This document shows positions 5,944 through 7,606 of a stretch of DNA of 7,606 nt, piece after piece. The notes beneath the pieces are model-generated. The model saw only the letters and a list, made by a program, of their open reading frames with translations, had not been told where the DNA came from and searched no databases. The stretch lies in contig JAGHSR010000023.1 of the NCBI GenBank assembly GCA_018065765.1, forward strand, positions 1 to 7,606, written 5' to 3'. How positions within the stretch are numbered: position 1 is the stretch's first letter; each line of letters opens with the position of its first letter. Source of the stretch: Candidatus Colicola coprequi (GTDB lineage: Bacteria; Bacteroidota; Bacteroidia; Bacteroidales; Paludibacteraceae). The translations under genes and the position numbers were made by a program.

Positions 5944-6989
5944 GTATTTCTCAGCATTCCGCAAGCCGCGAGAATATCCTCGCCACGGCTACGGCGGATG
6001 GTGGTTGTGATGCCGTTATCGTTGAGGTATTGCTGCAACCATAGCATAGACTTTTCGTTGGAAGCCGGAAAGTCTTGCTCCACGCCGGCATGAAAGCGAA
6101 TCAAATTGACGCGGCAGTTGAGCCCTCGTAGGATACGAGCCAATTCTTTGGCATGTTTAGGGGTATCGTTGACGCCTGCCCAACAGATGTATTCAAACGA
6201 GACACGCCGCTGGTGTTGCCAATCGTACTGTTTGATGAGCGTAAGCACATCGTTGAGCGAGTAGGCTTTTTCTATGGGCATCACTTGTTTTCTCTCTTTG
6301 GCGAATGGATTATGTAGAGAAATAGCCAAATGGCATTCGCTTTGATCTAAGTAACGTTGGAGTCCGGGTAGGAATCCTACAGAAGAAACGGTTATCCGAT
6401 GAGGACTCCATGCGCAACCATAAGGTGCGGTCATTATTTCCAGAGAGCGCATCACATGATCTATGTTGTCCATGGGTTCGCCTTCTCCCATATAGACGAT
6501 ATTGGTTAGGTGCAAGTCCTCTGTGGCTTGTGTAGCGGTGGCGCGGTCAATCTCAAATATCTGATTGAGTATCTCTCCTGCGTCCAAATGGCCGTGAAAG
6601 CCCAGTGTACCGGTCATGCAAAATCGGCATCCCATCTTGCACCCGGCTTGCGTAGATACGCATAGTGTCGCACGATCTTCATCAGGGATATAGACGGTCT
6701 CGATGTATTCGTCATGCCCCATGCTGTTTTCTGCGTTTTCCACTCTAAATAGGAATTTTTGTGTACCATCTTGGGACTGAATATGTGAGATCGGTGCGTG
6801 GCGTGCAATAGAGTAGGCGCGTTTGAGCTCTTCGCGTCCTCTGACGGAGATATTAGTCATCTCGTCAATGCTTCTAACGCGCTTATGGTAGAGCCAATCA
6901 GAGAGTTGTTTGCCGGCAAATCGTGGCAGACCAACTTTCAAGGCAATAGCGGTCAGTTCATCTAATGTTTTTCCAAGCAGATTTTCCAT
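5925..6989 (-). CDS. rlmN: Dual-specificity rRNA/tRNA adenine-C2 methyltransferase RlmN
   Basis: This radical-SAM enzyme methylates C2 of A2503 in 23S rRNA and of A37 in some tRNAs. The protein is 354 residues, normal for the family. The radical-SAM cluster motif is CKMGCRFC (Cys 117, 121, 124). Cys110, seven residues before it, and Cys343 in RGEDILAACGM correspond to the pair that forms and resolves the methyl-cysteine intermediate. GEGEPMDN (169-175 region) is also conserved. I start at MENLLGKTLDEL (ATG 6989-6987). A longer reading from GTG 7022 adds 11 residues encoded by repeat DNA. It lies 64 nt after the prolyl-tRNA editing gene on the same strand, with no promoter visible between them, so they may share a transcript. 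All catalytic residues are present. Confidence 0.95.
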   Translation of the reverse strand: MENLLGKTLDELTAIALKVGLPRFAGKQLSDWLYHKRVRSIDEMTNISVRGREELKRAYSIARHAPISHIQSQDGTQKFLFRVENAENSMGHDEYIETVYIPDEDRATLCVSTQAGCKMGCRFCMTGTLGFHGHLDAGEILNQIFEIDRATATQATEDLHLTNIVYMGEGEPMDNIDHVMRSLEIMTAPYGCAWSPHRITVSSVGFLPGLQRYLDQSECHLAISLHNPFAKERKQVMPIEKAYSLNDVLTLIKQYDWQHQRRVSFEYICWAGVNDTPKHAKELARILRGLNCRVNLIRFHAGVEQDFPASNEKSMLWLQQYLNDNGITTTIRRSRGEDILAACGMLRNTLTTDN

Positions 6990-6993
6990 GCTG

Positions 6994-7047
6994 AATAGTA
7001 GTTGGTGGTTAGTGGACGGCACGTAGTGCCTATTGGTTGGTGGTAGA
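6994..7047. repeat. Heptamer array 4 with embedded inverted repeat, upstream of rlmN
   Basis: On the plus strand AATAGTA, GTTGGTG and GTTAGTG form a degenerate 7-bp series (6994-7014). It is followed by the inverted repeat GGCAC-GTA-GTGCC (7018-7030) and then TATTGGT TGGTGGT, more of the same pattern. It fills nearly all of the 64-bp gap between rlmN and the prolyl-tRNA editing gene. The repeat is more degenerate than arrays 1-3, so its family membership is less certain. Confidence 0.6.
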
Positions 7048-7053
7048 GCACGC

Positions 7054-7587
7054 CTAATATAATTTCATGAAACGGTATTGGTTGCCGATGGTGTCTAAGT
7101 AATGACGCATTTGCTGCTGCTCAATGACGACCGTTCCTCGGCAGTCGTTAGGATGAAAACTGAGTGAGGGTGCATCCTGCAACACTTCGTCCAGAAAGAG
7201 GATGACATGATTCTCTGTGTCATTGATGAGCCCGAAGGGCGAAACACTACCGGGTTCCAATCCCAAATAACGTTCCATACGTTCGGGAGAAGCAAAACTG
7301 AGTTTCCCCGGTGAATTAAATCCGGCTGCCATGAGTTCCGCTTTAAGACGCTGTTCCAAATCATGAATATCTAAATCATGATCGCAATGAAAGCACACTA
7401 AATAATGCTGATTCCCCTTGTGGTTGCGAAGAAAAATGTTCTTGCAATGAATAGAACCATCATTCTTCCACCATCGTTTAGCCTCTTCAATCGTCTTGCC
7501 TTCGGGATGATGATATACAGAGTATGAAATAGCATGACTGTCCAAGTACTCCAACACAATTTGCTCTCGTTCTGATATATAGTCCAT
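7054..7587 (-). CDS. Prolyl-tRNA editing-type deacylase (YbaK/PrdX family)
   Basis: This is a 177-residue single-domain protein of the YbaK/ProRS-associated editing family, which acts in trans to hydrolyse tRNA(Pro) mischarged with alanine or similar small amino acids. Supporting motifs are a helical N-terminus and YHHPEGKTIEEA (25-36), CKNIFLRN (48-55, with the conserved Lys49), the substrate-loop sequence GSVSPFGL (113-120), the strand HVILFLDEVL, and HPND (145-148). The length is typical of PrdX/ProX proteins. The start ATG 7587-7585 gives the expected N-terminus; its promoter lies beyond the window edge. rlmN follows on the same strand, giving a small translation-quality pair. Family is confident; the exact mischarged substrate (alanine, cysteine or other) cannot be read by eye. 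Confidence 0.9.
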   Translation of the reverse strand: MDYISEREQIVLEYLDSHAISYSVYHHPEGKTIEEAKRWWKNDGSIHCKNIFLRNHKGNQHYLVCFHCDHDLDIHDLEQRLKAELMAAGFNSPGKLSFASPERMERYLGLEPGSVSPFGLINDTENHVILFLDEVLQDAPSLSFHPNDCRGTVVIEQQQMRHYLDTIGNQYRFMKLY

Positions 7588-7606
7588 AATCTATTTATTA
7601 GTTTTT

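Noticed and set aside
6990..7022. 11-residue extension of RlmN from GTG 7022
   Set aside because: It is encoded by degenerate heptamer repeats; MENLLGKTLDEL is the usual type of RlmN start.

Overview
The window looks like the chromosome of a Bacteroidales bacterium (Prevotella/Bacteroides/Porphyromonas relatives; genus not resolvable by eye). The reasons are two promoters of the Bacteroidetes type (TTTG or TTG, 20 nt, TAnnTTTG), no strong Shine-Dalgarno sites, a CarboxypepD_reg-like exported protein, a conserved Bacteroidales membrane protein ending NNNAGNWE, and a Bacteroidetes-style RelA/SpoT sequence.

Layout. Bases 1-498 hold the C-terminal part of a RhuM-type protein with a phospholipase-D-like domain. 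Bases 499-1525 are a gene graveyard: three successive 3'-terminal remnants (lipocalin-like, outer-membrane barrel-like, and on the minus strand the tail of a probable ATPase), with two hairpin terminators still in place. Bases 1591-2904 (minus) are a two-gene unit: a membrane-anchored conserved protein followed by rsmD (16S rRNA methyltransferase). Bases 2905-3232 are a divergent promoter region. From it, rightward, run a RelA/SpoT-family ppGpp synthetase and, 6 nt further on, an exported CarboxypepD_reg-like protein. Converging on these from the right edge are a prolyl-tRNA editing-type protein and rlmN (23S rRNA/tRNA adenine-2 methyltransferase). Translation and its control are a recurring theme: rRNA methylation twice, tRNA proofreading and the stringent response.

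The two most notable things are these. First, the RelA/SpoT protein is short (484 aa). It keeps an apparently intact synthetase active site, TGS and zinc-finger regions, but has lost almost all of the N-terminal HD hydrolase domain, a stretch of linker between synthetase and TGS, and the C-terminal ACT domain. Second, four degenerate arrays of 7-bp tandem repeats sit exactly on gene boundaries: after rsmD; 20 in-phase units immediately before the relA start codon; in the shared 3' ends of the reg-like gene and rlmN; and just upstream of rlmN. Three of the four lie beside a short GC-rich inverted repeat. The large array is stop-free in all frames and creates false ORFs and false N-terminal extensions.

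No tRNA, rRNA, CRISPR array, complete insertion sequence or replication origin was seen. Bases 1301-1363 and 7588-7606 hold nothing I can identify.
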